From Pseudomonas floridensis (GTDB taxonomy: Bacteria; Pseudomonadota; Gammaproteobacteria; Pseudomonadales; Pseudomonadaceae): a stretch of DNA of 64,000 nucleotides. The position numbers and the translations under genes are program-made. This document shows, piece after piece, positions 27,101 through 36,249 of this stretch. The number at the start of each line of letters is the position of its first letter. Positions within the stretch are counted from its first letter, which is position 1. Under the pieces are notes generated by a model that did not search any database, was not told the origin of the DNA, and worked only from the letters and a program-made list of their open reading frames with translations. The DNA is taken from the NCBI RefSeq assembly GCF_002087235.1, contig NZ_MUIO01000025.1:1-64000 (forward strand), in the 5' to 3' direction.

Positions 27101-27246
27101 AGCCTCTGGGCATCGCGGTGGTCGGCGGTCTGCTGGTGAGCCAGATGCTCACGCTGTTCACCACGCCAGTCATTTACCTGCAACTGGAGCGGCTGTTCCA
27201 TCGGCGTCATCCCGCGCCAGCACCGGCCCTGGCCATTCACGAGTGA
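24145..27246 (+). CDS. RND multidrug efflux pump (inner-membrane permease)
   Basis: A 1033-residue RND antiporter, full length, with 12 expected membrane helices and two large periplasmic loops. The proton-relay helix 4 reads VAVGFVVDDAIVVVEN with D405 and D406. The RND duplication is visible: SLNNLTLVAIVVAVG in the first half mirrors FSIMALIGVVLLIGIVKKNGILLVDFA in the second. Similarity feels closest to the MdtB/MdtC/MuxB group, but here there is only one permease rather than two. Its ATG overlaps the adaptor stop (ATGA). Confidence 0.93.
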   Translation: MKGRGSVSAWCIDHPVATLLLTFALVLLGVIAFPRLPVAPLPEAEFPTIQVSAQLPGASPETMASSVATPLEVQFSAIPGMTQMTSSSALGSTNLTLQFTLNKSIDTAAQEVQAAINTAAGRLPADMPNLPTWRKVNPADSPVLILSVSSSLMPGTELSDVTESILARQLSQVEGVGQVFITGQQRPAIRVQAAPEKLAALGLTLADIRQAVQQTSLNLAKGALYGKDSISTLSSNDQLFKPQDYAQLIVSYKDGAPVHLSDVARVVNGSENAYVKAWSGDQQGVNIAIFRQPGANIVDTVDRIQRELPRLQEMLPAAVDVSVLNDRTRTIRASLHEVELTLLIAVLLVVAVMALFLRQLSATLIVSAVLGVSLIASFAVMYLLGFSLNNLTLVAIVVAVGFVVDDAIVVVENIHRHLEAGQGMREAAIKGSGEIGFTVVSISFSLIAAFIPLLFMGGVVGRLFKEFALTATATILISVVVSLTLAPTLAALFMRAPSHGQHSTPGFGERLLATYERGLRKALAHQRIMLGVFGLTLGLAVVGYMAIPKGFFPVQDTAFALGTTEAAADISYPDMVEKHLALAKIVGADPAVLAFSHSVGVSGSNQTIANGRFWISLKPRSERDVSVSEFIDRLRPKLAKVPGIVLYLRAGQDINLSSGPSRSQYQYVLKSNDGELLNTWTQRLTEKLRENPAFRDLSNDLQLGGSVTHIDIDRSAAARFGLTTADVDQALYDAFGQRQISEYQTEVNQYKVILELDAQQRGKAESLAYFYLRSPLTNEMVPLSALAKVSAPRMGPLSISHDGMFPAANLSFNLASGVALGDAVRMLDEAKIEIGMPASIIGSFQGAAQAFQSSLANQPWLILAALVAVYIILGVLYESFVHPLTIISTLPSAGIGALLLLWMMGQDFSIMALIGVVLLIGIVKKNGILLVDFALQAQREQGLTAQEAIYEACMTRFRPIIMTTLAALLGALPLMLGFGVGAELRQPLGIAVVGGLLVSQMLTLFTTPVIYLQLERLFHRRHPAPAPALAIHE

Positions 27247-27256
27247 GAGTCGCTGC

Positions 27257-27934
27257 ATGCGTGTGCTGATTATCGAAGACGAAGAAAAGACCGCGGACTA
27301 TCTGCGTCGCGGCCTGACCGAACAGGGTTATGCCGTGGATGTGGCGCGTGACGGTATCGAAGGGCTGCACTTGGGCCTGGAAAACGATTACGCGGTGATC
27401 ATCCTCGACGTGATGCTGCCGGGGCTGGACGGTTTTGGCGTGTTGCGCGCCCTGCGAGCCCGAAAGCAGACGCCGGTGATCATGCTCACCGCCCGTGAGC
27501 AGGTCGATGACCGCATTCGCGGGCTGCGTGAGGGTGCCGACGACTATCTGGGCAAACCGTTCTCGTTTCTCGAACTGGTGGCGCGCCTGCAAGCCCTGAC
27601 CCGGCGCAGCGGCGGCCATGAACCGGTGCAGATCAGCATTGCGGACCTGTGGATCGACCTCATCAGCCGCAAGGCGACCCGCGCAGGCCTGCGTCTGGAA
27701 CTGACCGCCAAGGAGTTCTCGCTGCTCAGCGTGCTGGCGCGTCGACAGGGAGAAATTCTTTCCAAGACCTCGATTGCCGAAATGGTCTGGGACATCAACT
27801 TCGACAGCGATACCAACGTGGTCGAAGTGGCGATCAAGCGCCTGCGTGCCAAGCTCGACGGACCGCACGAACACAAGCTGTTGCACACGATTCGCGGCAT
27901 GGGCTATGTGCTGGAGAACCGCAGTGCGGATTGA
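27257..27934 (+). CDS. OmpR-family response regulator of the CopR/CzcR type
   Basis: A 225-residue winged-helix response regulator. Receiver (1-115) with IIEDEEKTADYLRRGL, phosphoacceptor D51 in VIILDVMLPGLDG and K in YLGKPFSF; DNA-binding domain (about 125-222) ends VVEVAIKRLRAKLDGPHEHKLLHTIRGMGYVLE. The EDEEKTADYL..GL..QGY start is the classic mark of heavy-metal regulators, though the linked pump looks multidrug-like. It begins ten bases after the RND gene, so it is probably in the same operon and autoregulated. Confidence 0.9.
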   Translation: MRVLIIEDEEKTADYLRRGLTEQGYAVDVARDGIEGLHLGLENDYAVIILDVMLPGLDGFGVLRALRARKQTPVIMLTAREQVDDRIRGLREGADDYLGKPFSFLELVARLQALTRRSGGHEPVQISIADLWIDLISRKATRAGLRLELTAKEFSLLSVLARRQGEILSKTSIAEMVWDINFDSDTNVVEVAIKRLRAKLDGPHEHKLLHTIRGMGYVLENRSAD

Positions 27935-29288
27935 TTCGATTGCGCTGCGCCTGGGCGGTCTGTTCGCGCTGGTTGCACTGGGCGTGTTTCTGCTGATCGG
28001 CTGGGCGCTTTACCTACAGGTCGACAAGAGCCTGGACCTGCTGCCCCGCGCCGAAGTGGATGCGCGTTACAGCGTGCTGGAATCGGCGGTCAATCGCTAC
28101 GGCACGCCGGAGCACTGGAGCAAGATCAAAGCCAAGCTGACCTTGCTTGGCGAGGAAGACAAACGCCTGCGCTTCTGGGTAGTCAGCGATGATCCGGTGT
28201 ACGAGTTTGGCAAGCCCGACGCCGAAATCCGGCGTTTCGCCCAAGGCCCTCTGGGCATGCGCGACCTGAAACGGGCGGATCACCCATTCCCCTTCAAAGT
28301 TTTGGTCAGTGAGTTCGCCCCCAAAGAGCAGCGCCCTGCCCTGCGCTTCCTCACTGCCATCGATACCGAAACGTTCTGGCACACTCAGCACGCGTTGCTG
28401 GTCGCGCTGGTTGGTTTTGCCGCACTCGGCATTCTGCTCGCCTCGGCGCTCGGCTACTGGGTCGCCCGTATCGGCCTGCGGCCGCTGACCAGTCTGTCGC
28501 TTGAAGTGCAGAAACTTGCCCCGCCCAGGCTTTCCGGACGCCTGAGACTGTCGCCGTTGCCCCCGGAGCTCGAACAATTCGTGGCGTCATTCAACTCCAC
28601 GCTGGAGCGCGTCGAGCAGGCCTATTCGCGGCTGGAGTCGTTCAATGCCGATGTGGCCCACGAATTGCGCTCGCCCCTGACCAACCTGATCGGCCAGACC
28701 CAGGTCGCCCTGACGCGGGGCCGCTCCGCCGAACATTACTTCGAGGTGCTGCAATCGAACCTCGAGGAACTCGAGCGCTTGCGCTCGATCATCAATGACA
28801 TGCTGTTTCTGGCCAGTGCCGATCAAGGCACCAAAGTTCAGGAACTGACCCGGGCTTCACTGGCGGAGGAAGTCGCGACCACGCTGGACTATCTGGACTT
28901 CATCCTCGAAGACGCGCAGGTCCGGGTGCTGGTGGACGGCGATGCAAGCGTGCCAATCGAAAAGGCCCATCTGCGCCGCGCATTGATCAACCTGCTGCAC
29001 AACGCCGTGCAACACACCCAGGCGGGCGAAAGCATTCACGTCAGCATCCAGTCGCAGGAGGACAAAGTGAGCATTGGCGTGGCCAATCCCGGCGCGCAAA
29101 TCCCTGAAGAACATCTGCCCAGACTGTTCGAGCGGTTTTATCGGGTGGATGCATCGCGCAGCAACAGCGGCGCTAATCATGGTCTGGGGCTGGCCATCGT
29201 CAAAGCCATCGCGCTGATGCACGGCGGCTCGGTGTTTGTGAACAGCGAACAGGGCATCAATACGTTTGGCATCAGTCTTCCGCGGTGA
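27924..29288 (+). CDS. Heavy-metal-type sensor histidine kinase (CopS-like)
   Basis: A 454-residue membrane sensor kinase. Two membrane helices (about 8-30 and 157-180) enclose a periplasmic sensor region; then a HAMP region, HisKA with SFNADVAHELRSPLTNLIGQ (H246) and HATPase with LINLLHNAVQH and NHGLGLAIVKAIA. It starts with GTG at 27924, overlapping the regulator stop by 11 bases. It fits the CusS/SilS/CopS family, but the actual signal is not readable from sequence. Confidence 0.88.
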   Translation: MRIDSIALRLGGLFALVALGVFLLIGWALYLQVDKSLDLLPRAEVDARYSVLESAVNRYGTPEHWSKIKAKLTLLGEEDKRLRFWVVSDDPVYEFGKPDAEIRRFAQGPLGMRDLKRADHPFPFKVLVSEFAPKEQRPALRFLTAIDTETFWHTQHALLVALVGFAALGILLASALGYWVARIGLRPLTSLSLEVQKLAPPRLSGRLRLSPLPPELEQFVASFNSTLERVEQAYSRLESFNADVAHELRSPLTNLIGQTQVALTRGRSAEHYFEVLQSNLEELERLRSIINDMLFLASADQGTKVQELTRASLAEEVATTLDYLDFILEDAQVRVLVDGDASVPIEKAHLRRALINLLHNAVQHTQAGESIHVSIQSQEDKVSIGVANPGAQIPEEHLPRLFERFYRVDASRSNSGANHGLGLAIVKAIALMHGGSVFVNSEQGINTFGISLPR

Positions 29289-29490
29289 TCTGTCTATCCC
29301 TGCGGCGGTCTGACAATTGACGCTTATTATTTGACGTCTCCCTATTCATTCAAAACAGTATTTATTCGTCGCGCTCTCTTATTAGCGTTACAAGAGCCGT
29401 GATATATATGCTGCCCACAAGAACACTTCCCATAAAGTTAATTATCCCAATTAATTATCAAGAATCATTCGTTTGCAGGTAGTACAGCCA
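29289..29490. other. AT-rich intergenic region before the diguanylate cyclase
   Basis: About 200 bases, noticeably richer in A+T than the flanks. Near the right end TTAATTATC occurs twice (29436-29459). It probably carries the promoter of the GGDEF gene. Confidence 0.4.
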
Positions 29491-31017
29491 ATGACGTTGT
29501 CTGCATCCATCCAGACTGCACCCTTCAGGTGGTCCCGACCTGAGCTGATGCTCATTGTCGGCAGCTCGCTGTCGGTGCTTTCGATTCTCACCATCGTCGC
29601 GTCCCTGCTGGTGCGCGAGCGCAGCGATACCGCGCTTTCCGCGGCGCGTACCGCTTCCAACATGGTGCAACTGATCGACGCTGACGTCATGCGCAATGCC
29701 GAACTCTATGACTCTTCTCTGCAAGGGATGATCAGGGCCTGGCAACGTTATGATCTGAAAAGCCTGTCGCCGGAACTGCGTCAGCTGGTGCTGTTCGACC
29801 GCTCGACCGCAGCGCCGTACAAAGGCGATCTGGTATTGCTCGATAATAAGGGCGAGATATTGGCAGACTCCTTATCGGTCATACCCCGCGACGATAACTT
29901 CTCCGACCGTTCGTACTTCAAGGAACATGCCGTCGACCCCTCCATGGAATTGCATGTCAGCGCGCCCTACAAGACGCGCTGGGGTTACAAGGACTGGTGC
30001 ATTGGTTTCAGCCGGCGGATGTCAGGCCCCAATGGCGAGTTTCTCGGTATCGCGAGTGCGGCCATGCGTCTGGTGTATTTCAAGCAGTTGTTCATGAGCC
30101 AGAAACTGGCCAACGACAGCAGCATCAATCTGGTCAGCACTAAAGGCATTCTCATTGTTCGCCACCCCGACAAGGACGGCCAGGAACTGATTGGCAAGGA
30201 CTACAGCCAGACCGCCAACTTTCAGCGCATGCTCAAGGAAGGTGAAGGCAGTTTTTCCGCCTGGTCCACGCAGTTGAAAGCTCAGCGGTTCTACACGTTC
30301 TCACGGGTTGGCAGCCTGCCGCTGATTGTCGTGATCGGGCAGTCCGAGGAAGAGGTTTACGCGGTATGGCGGCGCAATGCCTGGCTGGTGGGATGGGCGA
30401 CCAGCGTGCTGTGCCTCGGCATTTTGTGGCTGACCGGGCTGCTGTGCCGCGAGCTGCGCAGGCGTCACAGCGCCGAGGACAAACTTGCCTGTCTGGCCGC
30501 AACCGATGGGCTCACCGGCCTGGACAACCGGCGTCAACTCGATACGGCGATGGAAACAGAGTGGGCGCGGGCGCAGCGCTCGGGCAAGCCTTTGTCGCTG
30601 CTGATGATCGATGTCGACCACTTCAAGGCGTTCAACGAACGGCATGGCCATCAAGGCGGCGATCAAGCCCTGCGCAAGGTGGCGCAGACGATCGCGGGCA
30701 ATATTCGGCGTCCCGGCGATCTGGCGGCGCGTTACGGTGGTGAAGAGTTCGTCGTAGTGCTGCCGGAAACCGACGGTAAAGGCGCGATGAATCTGGCTGA
30801 AAACCTGCGCAAGGCAATTGAAGCCATGCCGCCCTTTGCCGGTGATGAGCACCCGATCACCGTCAGCATCGGCGTTGCCTCACAGATCGTCCAACCGGGT
30901 GACAAGCTTGCCGCGTTCTTTGGTGTGGCCGACAAAGCGCTTTATCAGGCCAAGAACAATGGTCGAAACCGGGTAGAACAGCGGATCGCGACGATGAGCG
31001 CTGTCGCTCAAAACTGA
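29491..31017 (+). CDS. Membrane diguanylate cyclase with periplasmic Cache-type sensor
   Basis: 508 residues. A first helix (about 18-40) and a second (about 295-318) bound a large extracytoplasmic region that looks like a double-Cache/PDC sensor (DRSYFKEHAVDP, GWCIGFSRRMSGPNGEFLGI-like segment). The cytoplasmic GGDEF domain has the intact active site GGEEF at 416-420 and an RPGD inhibitory I-site at 407-410, so it should make c-di-GMP with product feedback. The start could be TTG at 29473 or ATG at 29491; AGGT lies 11 bases before the latter. It probably senses a small molecule in the periplasm. Confidence 0.9.
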   Translation: MTLSASIQTAPFRWSRPELMLIVGSSLSVLSILTIVASLLVRERSDTALSAARTASNMVQLIDADVMRNAELYDSSLQGMIRAWQRYDLKSLSPELRQLVLFDRSTAAPYKGDLVLLDNKGEILADSLSVIPRDDNFSDRSYFKEHAVDPSMELHVSAPYKTRWGYKDWCIGFSRRMSGPNGEFLGIASAAMRLVYFKQLFMSQKLANDSSINLVSTKGILIVRHPDKDGQELIGKDYSQTANFQRMLKEGEGSFSAWSTQLKAQRFYTFSRVGSLPLIVVIGQSEEEVYAVWRRNAWLVGWATSVLCLGILWLTGLLCRELRRRHSAEDKLACLAATDGLTGLDNRRQLDTAMETEWARAQRSGKPLSLLMIDVDHFKAFNERHGHQGGDQALRKVAQTIAGNIRRPGDLAARYGGEEFVVVLPETDGKGAMNLAENLRKAIEAMPPFAGDEHPITVSIGVASQIVQPGDKLAAFFGVADKALYQAKNNGRNRVEQRIATMSAVAQN

Positions 31018-31044
31018 TCATTGTCTGAATGGCAGGCATAAAAA

Positions 31045-31070
31045 AACGCCAGACTGGCTGGCGTTCTTTA
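31045..31070 (+). terminator. Rho-independent terminator (bidirectional)
   Basis: AACGCCAG and CTGGCGTT pair around ACTGG, with TCTTTA after it and an A run before it. It separates the GGDEF gene from the convergent ferritin-like gene and can serve both. Confidence 0.85.
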
Positions 31071-31107
31071 CGACCGCAACTCTTTCGAACCGCGATGTGA
31101 CAACCTG

Positions 31108-31581
31108 TTACGCAGTCGCAGCGCGGGCAGCGTCACGCAGTGCTTTGACTTCGTCGTGGTTCTTCAGCACGCCCTGGTACTGCTTCTCGATCACAGCGAT
31201 CACTGCTGGGGAAACACCCTTCTCGCGGGATTTTTCCAGCGCTTTGCTGTAGGACTTTTTGGCAACGTCTTCGCCGCGTTCAACTTCTTCCAGAACGGCC
31301 TTGTCGTCGCTGCTGGTGAATGCGGTCTTCAGCTTGACCCACGCCTGGTGCAGATCAGCCGATACGCTGGACGAATCTTCCGGCTTGCCACCCAATTGCT
31401 GAACGTGCTGCTGAAGTTCGCGTACCGATGCAGCTACTTCAGTGGAACGACGGGCCAGGAACGATTTAACCTGCGGGCTTTTTGCGTTTTCAGCAGCGGT
31501 CTTGAAACCTTCTTCGCCGTCGATGCTGGTTTCGATCAGGTCATTCAGGATAGAGATCGTTTCTTTGTTGATATCAGTCAT
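31108..31581 (-). CDS. PA2169-type four-helix protein (DUF2383)
   Basis: A 157-residue helical protein with no signal peptide. MTDINKETISILNDLIETSIDGEEGFK is the start of the PA2169/DUF2383 family, a ferritin-like bundle with conserved E and D residues; the rest (FLARRSTEVAASVRELQQHVQ and HQAWVKLKTAFTSSDDKAVLEEVERGED) fits the helices. AGGAAA lies 9 bases before the ATG at 31581, which I prefer over an ATG at 31683. Members are often stress or stationary-phase induced; the biochemical role is not established. Confidence 0.85.
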   Translation of the reverse strand: MTDINKETISILNDLIETSIDGEEGFKTAAENAKSPQVKSFLARRSTEVAASVRELQQHVQQLGGKPEDSSSVSADLHQAWVKLKTAFTSSDDKAVLEEVERGEDVAKKSYSKALEKSREKGVSPAVIAVIEKQYQGVLKNHDEVKALRDAARAATA

Positions 31582-31800
31582 TTGATAATTTCCTAATGGC
31601 AGGTTGATACGAAAGTTCTTTCTGACTGGAAGATTGCAGTCGTCATGCCAATTCCGAATAAAAAAATAAACCTTTAAATTCATGCAGTTACGAAATTTTC
31701 ACAATTGACTTATCGTGACTTCTGCATGAACTGTCCTTTGGCCTGCATGCAGAATGCACGTATCGTGTCGACCTGAACGCAATGACAGAAGGTTGTCTCG

Positions 31801-32043
31801 ATGAATCCTGAAAAACTCAAGCTGCTGGTTACCCAGGAAATGCCCTTCGGTAAATACAAGGGGCGTCTGATTGCCGACCTGCCAGGGCATTACCTGAACT
31901 GGTTTGCGCGTGAGGGGTTTCCGAAGGGCGAACTGGGCGGCCTGCTGGCCCTGATGCAAGAGATCGATCACAACGGCCTGAGCGAGATACTCGACCCGCT
32001 GCGTACCCGCCCGCGTCAGTCTTACAAAGACCGCGGCGCTTGA
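31801..32043 (+). CDS. DUF3820 family small protein
   Basis: 80 residues. MPFGKYKGRLIADLPGHYLNWFAREGFPKGELGGLLALMQEI is the full DUF3820 core, a short motif also found at the C-terminus of some DNA polymerase III epsilon/exonuclease-like proteins. It is a stand-alone copy with no added domain. AAGG precedes the ATG by about 8 bases. It is flanked by a terminator for the opposite strand on its right. The function of the family is unknown. Confidence 0.85.
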   Translation: MNPEKLKLLVTQEMPFGKYKGRLIADLPGHYLNWFAREGFPKGELGGLLALMQEIDHNGLSEILDPLRTRPRQSYKDRGA

Positions 32044-32052
32044 GGGGGAGGC

Positions 32053-32086
32053 AAAAAAAAACGGTGTGCCGGACCAGGGCACACCG
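32053..32086 (-). terminator. Rho-independent terminator of zwf-pgl-eda
   Basis: CGGTGTGCC and GGCACACCG pair around a seven-base loop; on the minus strand nine T follow. It starts 109 bases beyond the eda stop. Confidence 0.85.
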
Positions 32087-32194
32087 CAAAGCCATACAAC
32101 CAACAACAACTTCTTTAAAGCGGGTCGTGCCCATCGCTCAGCGTGAGCGCGCCGTACGTATCCGTCAGATTAAAAACCGGTTGCCGCACGCCTC

Positions 32195-32869
32195 TCAGTC
32201 GAACAAGGCAAGCGCCTGCGCGGTGGCTTCCTGGATACGACCCCAGTCACCGTTCTTGACCCAGGCGTTGTCGATCATCCAGGTCCCGCCGACGCACATG
32301 ACGTTAGGCAGCGCCATGTAATTCTTGAGGTTCTGTTCATTAACGCCGCCGGTCGGGCAGAAGCGCACTTCGTTGAATGGACCACCCAACGCCTTGATAG
32401 CCGCCACGCCACCACTGATTTCAGCGGGGAACAGCTTGAAGCGGCGATACCCCATGGCGTAACCGATCATGATTTCAGACGCGCTGCTGACACCCGGCAA
32501 CAGCGGCAGCGGGCTGTCGACCGCGGCTTGCAACAGGTCCTGTGTGCTGCCGGGGGTGACGATGAACTGCGAGCCCGCCGCTTCGGCATCGGCCAGCATC
32601 TTGCGGTCCAGAATGGTACCCGCACCGACACACAGCTCCGGTCGCTGCTCGCGCAGAATGCGGATCGCGCTCAGGCCGAACGCCGAACGCAGAGTGATTT
32701 CCAGAGCGGTCATGCCGCCTGCGGCCAAGGCGTCGGCCAGAGGCAAAACGTCCTGATCGCGGGCGATGGTGATCACCGGCAGAATCTTCGCTTTCGCGCA
32801 GAGTTCGTCGATCTGGACAATCTTGTTCGCCATGCTGTTGAGCGGCTGATTATTTTCGTTCTGTGTCAT
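32195..32869 (-). CDS. eda: 2-keto-3-deoxy-6-phosphogluconate aldolase
   Basis: Class I aldolase of the Entner-Doudoroff pathway, splitting KDPG into pyruvate and glyceraldehyde-3-phosphate. 224 residues. The Schiff-base lysine is K145 in YRRFKLFPAE and the catalytic acid is E57 in ALEITLRS. AAGGAAA lies 9 bases before the ATG at 32869, which I prefer to an upstream ATG at 32896 that would overlap pgl. It is the last gene of zwf-pgl-eda and is followed by a terminator. Confidence 0.96.
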   Translation of the reverse strand: MTQNENNQPLNSMANKIVQIDELCAKAKILPVITIARDQDVLPLADALAAGGMTALEITLRSAFGLSAIRILREQRPELCVGAGTILDRKMLADAEAAGSQFIVTPGSTQDLLQAAVDSPLPLLPGVSSASEIMIGYAMGYRRFKLFPAEISGGVAAIKALGGPFNEVRFCPTGGVNEQNLKNYMALPNVMCVGGTWMIDNAWVKNGDWGRIQEATAQALALFD

Positions 32870-32886
32870 GGCGACGTTTCCTTTGC

Positions 32887-33600
32887 TTATGGGCACCAGT
32901 AAATCTCAAGGGACGGTTCAAGAAACGCACGCACTGGCATCTGGGCGAGGTCATCGCCTGCCAGCGCTGTGCGCAGGGTGTCGAGTTTGGCCTGGCCGGA
33001 AACCGACAGGATCTGTGTCTTTGCCGAGGCCAGCAGACGTCGGGTCAGGGTCAGGCGCTGATGCGGCACGCTCGGTGCGAGCATCGGCAGACAGCGGCGC
33101 TCGCCTTCCAGGCTCAGAGCCTCGGTCAGATTCGGACTATTGGGGAACAGCGATGCGGTGTGACCGTCATCGCCCATCCCCAGAATCAGTACGTCAATGG
33201 GTGGCAGCTCGGCCAGCGCCTGATCAGCCGCCTGCGCAGCCTCCTCGACGCTGCCCGCCACGCTGTACAGACCGAGAAACCTTGCCTTGGCCGCAGGCCC
33301 CTGCAGCAAATGCCGCTGCAACAACCCGGCATTGCTGTCGGCGTGCTCGGTCGGCACAAAGCGCTCATCGGCGAGACTGACGACCACCTTGCTCCAGTCC
33401 AGCGGCTGTTGCGCCAGGCTCTGGAAAAACGCCACCGGACTGCGGCCGCCGGAAACGACCAGCGTCGCCAGGCCGGCCTCTCCGATGGCCGACTTCAGGC
33501 GTTCGGCCACATTCACAGCCAGCGCGTCGGCCAGTTGCTGCGGGTTATCGAATTCACGCGCTACCAGCCCTGCTGGCAGCTCAAGATCACATATCGCCAT
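32887..33600 (-). CDS. pgl: 6-phosphogluconolactonase
   Basis: Hydrolyses 6-phosphoglucono-lactone to 6-phosphogluconate. 237 residues of the DevB/SOL type: [39 protein letters not shown] and [18 protein letters not shown] are all present. The ATG at 33600 overlaps the zwf end by 14 bases, with GGAGA eight bases ahead; a GTG and an ATG a little upstream (33618, 33615) are alternatives. It is translationally coupled to zwf and followed by eda 17 bases downstream. Confidence 0.94.
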   Translation of the reverse strand: MAICDLELPAGLVAREFDNPQQLADALAVNVAERLKSAIGEAGLATLVVSGGRSPVAFFQSLAQQPLDWSKVVVSLADERFVPTEHADSNAGLLQRHLLQGPAAKARFLGLYSVAGSVEEAAQAADQALAELPPIDVLILGMGDDGHTASLFPNSPNLTEALSLEGERRCLPMLAPSVPHQRLTLTRRLLASAKTQILSVSGQAKLDTLRTALAGDDLAQMPVRAFLEPSLEIYWCP

Positions 33601-35056
33601 ACCAGGATCTCCCATCACGAGTAATCAGGGCAATGGAGCTCATCGGCCCCCAGGATCCGGCTGCATAAGGCTTGGGCGCATCGCCTGCCTTCTTCCAGCC
33701 AGCGATCAACTGATCGCACCATTGCCACGCGTACTCGATTTCATCTTTGCGGACAAACAGGTTCTGATTGCCACGCATGACTTCCAGCAACAACCGCTCG
33801 TAGGCGTCGGGGACCCGAGCGCTGCGGTAGGTGTCGGAAAAATTCAATTGCAACGGGCCGCTACGCAGCTGCATGCCCTTGTCCAGGCCTTGATCCTTGG
33901 TCATCACCTGCAATGAAATGCCTTCATCGGGCTGCAGGCGGATGATCAGCCGGTTGCTGATCTGCAAACGCTGTTCAGGCGCGAAGATGTAGTGCGGCGG
34001 CTCTTTGAAGTGAATCACGATCTGCGACAGCTTCTGCGGCATACGCTTGCCGGTACGCAGGTAGAACGGCGTGCCGGACCAGCGCCAGTTGCGGATATCG
34101 GCCCGCAGAGCGACGAAGGTTTCAGTGTCGCTCTGGGTGTTGGAATTTTCTTCTTCCAGATAGCCCGGCACGGCTTTGCCTTCGCTGTAGCCGCCGGTGT
34201 ACTGACCACGCACCACCTGGGTCGCCAGACGCTCAGGGGTGAACGGTGCCAGCGCCTTGAGCACCTTGACCTTCTCATCGCGGATGCTGTCAGCGGACAG
34301 GTCGCTGGGCGGGTCCATCGCGATCAGGCAGAGCAACTGCAGCAGATGGTTCTGAATCATGTCGCGCAGTTGACCGGCCTGATCGAAGTAACCCCAACGG
34401 CCTTCGATCCCGACCTTTTCAGCCACGGTGATTTCCACGTGGGAAATGTGATTCTGGTTCCACTGGGTTTCGAACAGGCTGTTGGCGAAACGCAGTGCAA
34501 TGAGGTTCTGAACCGTGTCTTTGCCCAGGTAGTGGTCAATGCGGTAGACGCGATTTTCCGGAAAGAACTGCGCGACGGCATCGTTGACGCGACGCGAGGA
34601 CGCAAGGTCGTGGCCAATGGGCTTTTCCAGTACCGCACGAGTACGGTCTGCCAGATTGACCGACGCCAGGTTCTCGCAGATCGCACCGTACACCGAGGCG
34701 GGCGTGGCGAAGTAGGCGATCAGGGTTTCGGCACTGCCGACGCGCTCGGCCAGCGCCACGTAATCCTCGGCCTTGAGGAAGTCGACATGCAGGTAGCTCA
34801 GGCGTGCCTGGAAACGTGCAACGTTTTCGGTTTCCAGTTCCGCCTCGGGAATGAAGCGGTGCATGGACTTTTCGATGTAGGCCAGGTGCGACTGTTCATC
34901 ACCCGGCTCGCGGGCCAGCGCAAGAATTTTTGTGTCTTCGTGCAGCAGTCCAGCACGATCAAGCTGATAAAGAGCCGGGAACAGCTTGCGTACCGCCAGG
35001 TCCCCCAGGGCACCAAACAGGGCAAATGTGCACGGTTCAACCGTAATCAAGGGCAT
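33587..35056 (-). CDS. zwf: Glucose-6-phosphate 1-dehydrogenase
   Basis: Oxidises glucose-6-phosphate to 6-phosphogluconolactone with NAD(P). 489 residues, normal length. The nucleotide loop is [18 protein letters not shown] near residue 12-29, and the active-site signature reads [14 protein letters not shown], with D where many homologues have E. The promoter faces that of hexR across a 218-base gap carrying a HexR-like site, so repression by the divergent HexR is expected. Terminal residues overlap pgl. Confidence 0.96.
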   Translation of the reverse strand: MPLITVEPCTFALFGALGDLAVRKLFPALYQLDRAGLLHEDTKILALAREPGDEQSHLAYIEKSMHRFIPEAELETENVARFQARLSYLHVDFLKAEDYVALAERVGSAETLIAYFATPASVYGAICENLASVNLADRTRAVLEKPIGHDLASSRRVNDAVAQFFPENRVYRIDHYLGKDTVQNLIALRFANSLFETQWNQNHISHVEITVAEKVGIEGRWGYFDQAGQLRDMIQNHLLQLLCLIAMDPPSDLSADSIRDEKVKVLKALAPFTPERLATQVVRGQYTGGYSEGKAVPGYLEEENSNTQSDTETFVALRADIRNWRWSGTPFYLRTGKRMPQKLSQIVIHFKEPPHYIFAPEQRLQISNRLIIRLQPDEGISLQVMTKDQGLDKGMQLRSGPLQLNFSDTYRSARVPDAYERLLLEVMRGNQNLFVRKDEIEYAWQWCDQLIAGWKKAGDAPKPYAAGSWGPMSSIALITRDGRSWYGDM

Positions 35057-35123
35057 AATGTTGGTTCTTTTATCAAGTTAAGCTACAAATACCTTTTTTA
35101 AAGGCGTTACTCAAGGCCATATG

Positions 35124-35138
35124 TAGTAATAACCACAA
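35124..35138. promoter_or_regulatory. Candidate HexR operator between zwf and hexR
   Basis: On the minus strand the sequence is TTGT-GGTTATT-ACTA, one mismatch from the TTGT-N7-ACAA half-site pair described for Pseudomonas HexR. It lies about 68 bases upstream of the zwf start and 137 upstream of hexR, so it could control both. Confidence 0.55.
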
Positions 35139-35274
35139 CATTCTGCCTAAAAGCATATTCCAGTGGTGATCAACACAGGCCCTCAGTACGATAGGCCACC
35201 TTTGCTACAGGCTAAAGGGCTAATAAAAGCTCGAGCAAAAACCGTTGGTGAATAAGCCCCGACAAGGATTTTGA

Positions 35275-36141
35275 ATGGACCGCACACGAAACCTCCTGGA
35301 GCAGATCCAGGGCCGACTCGATGAGCTGAACAAGGCCGAGCGCAAGGTGGCCGAGGTGATTCTGCTCAACCCGCAGATGGCCACGCGTCTGAGCATCGCG
35401 GCGCTGGCGCAGGCGGCCAAGGTCAGCGAACCGACCGTCAACCGTTTCTGCCGCTCGTTCAGTGTCAGTGGTTATCCGGAGCTCAAGTTGCAACTGGCAC
35501 AGAGTCTGGCCAGTGGCGCGGCTTACGTCAGCCGTGCGGTCGAAGCCGACGACAACCCCGAGGCTTACACCCAGAAGATTTTCGGCAGCGCCATTGCGTC
35601 ACTGGACAGCGCCTGCCAGCAACTGGACCCGACACTGATCAGCAAGTCGGTGGACATGCTGATCCAGGCGCGCCAGATCCACTTCTTCGGCCTCGGTGCT
35701 TCAGCGCCCGTGGCGCTCGATGCGCAGCACAAGTTCTTCCGCTTCAACCTGGCAGTCACTGCGCATGCCGATGTGCTGATGCAGCGCATGATCGCCTCGG
35801 TGGCCCACACCGGCGAGCTGTTCGTGATCATTTCCTACACCGGCCGCACCCGCGAACTGGTGGAGGTGGCGCGCATCGCCCGGGCCAATGGCGCTTCGGT
35901 GCTGGGACTTACCGCCGCCGGTTCACCACTGGCTCAGGCCAGCACGGTCAGCCTGAACATTCCCCTGCCAGAAGACACTGACATCTATATGCCGATGACC
36001 TCGCGGATCATCCAGTTGACCGTGCTCGACGTGCTGGCGACAGGCATGACCTTACGCCGTGGAGTGGATTTCCAGCCGCACCTGCGCAAAATCAAGGAAA
36101 GCCTCAACGACAGTCGTTATCCGGTCGAGGATCAGGGCTAA
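35275..36141 (+). CDS. hexR: HexR, RpiR-family repressor of glucose metabolism
   Basis: A 288-residue regulator with an N-terminal HTH_6 domain (about 1-77; [20 protein letters not shown], then [19 protein letters not shown]) and a C-terminal SIS sugar-phosphate-binding domain (about 120-260; [20 protein letters not shown] and [14 protein letters not shown]). In Pseudomonas HexR binds KDPG and represses zwf, edd and gap-1. All three targets lie in this window and carry matching sites. AAGGA lies 8 bases before the ATG. It diverges from zwf. Confidence 0.95.
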   Translation: MDRTRNLLEQIQGRLDELNKAERKVAEVILLNPQMATRLSIAALAQAAKVSEPTVNRFCRSFSVSGYPELKLQLAQSLASGAAYVSRAVEADDNPEAYTQKIFGSAIASLDSACQQLDPTLISKSVDMLIQARQIHFFGLGASAPVALDAQHKFFRFNLAVTAHADVLMQRMIASVAHTGELFVIISYTGRTRELVEVARIARANGASVLGLTAAGSPLAQASTVSLNIPLPEDTDIYMPMTSRIIQLTVLDVLATGMTLRRGVDFQPHLRKIKESLNDSRYPVEDQG

Positions 36142-36201
36142 GCGCGGACCAGGCACCGGTCGCGGGCGGCGTTGCGTTTGCCCGCGGATGCAGCAGCGCC
36201 T

Positions 36202-36232
36202 ATAAAAACACGTTCGCTCAGCAAGCTGAGCG
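36202..36232 (-). terminator. Likely terminator of the mutarotase gene
   Basis: CGCTCAGC and GCTGAGCG form a stem with a two-base centre; on the minus strand the sequence continues AACGTGTTTTTA. It sits 18 bases past the mutarotase stop, and the stem could also end hexR from the other side. Confidence 0.6.
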
Positions 36233-36249
36233 TTGCCCAAAGCCAACGC

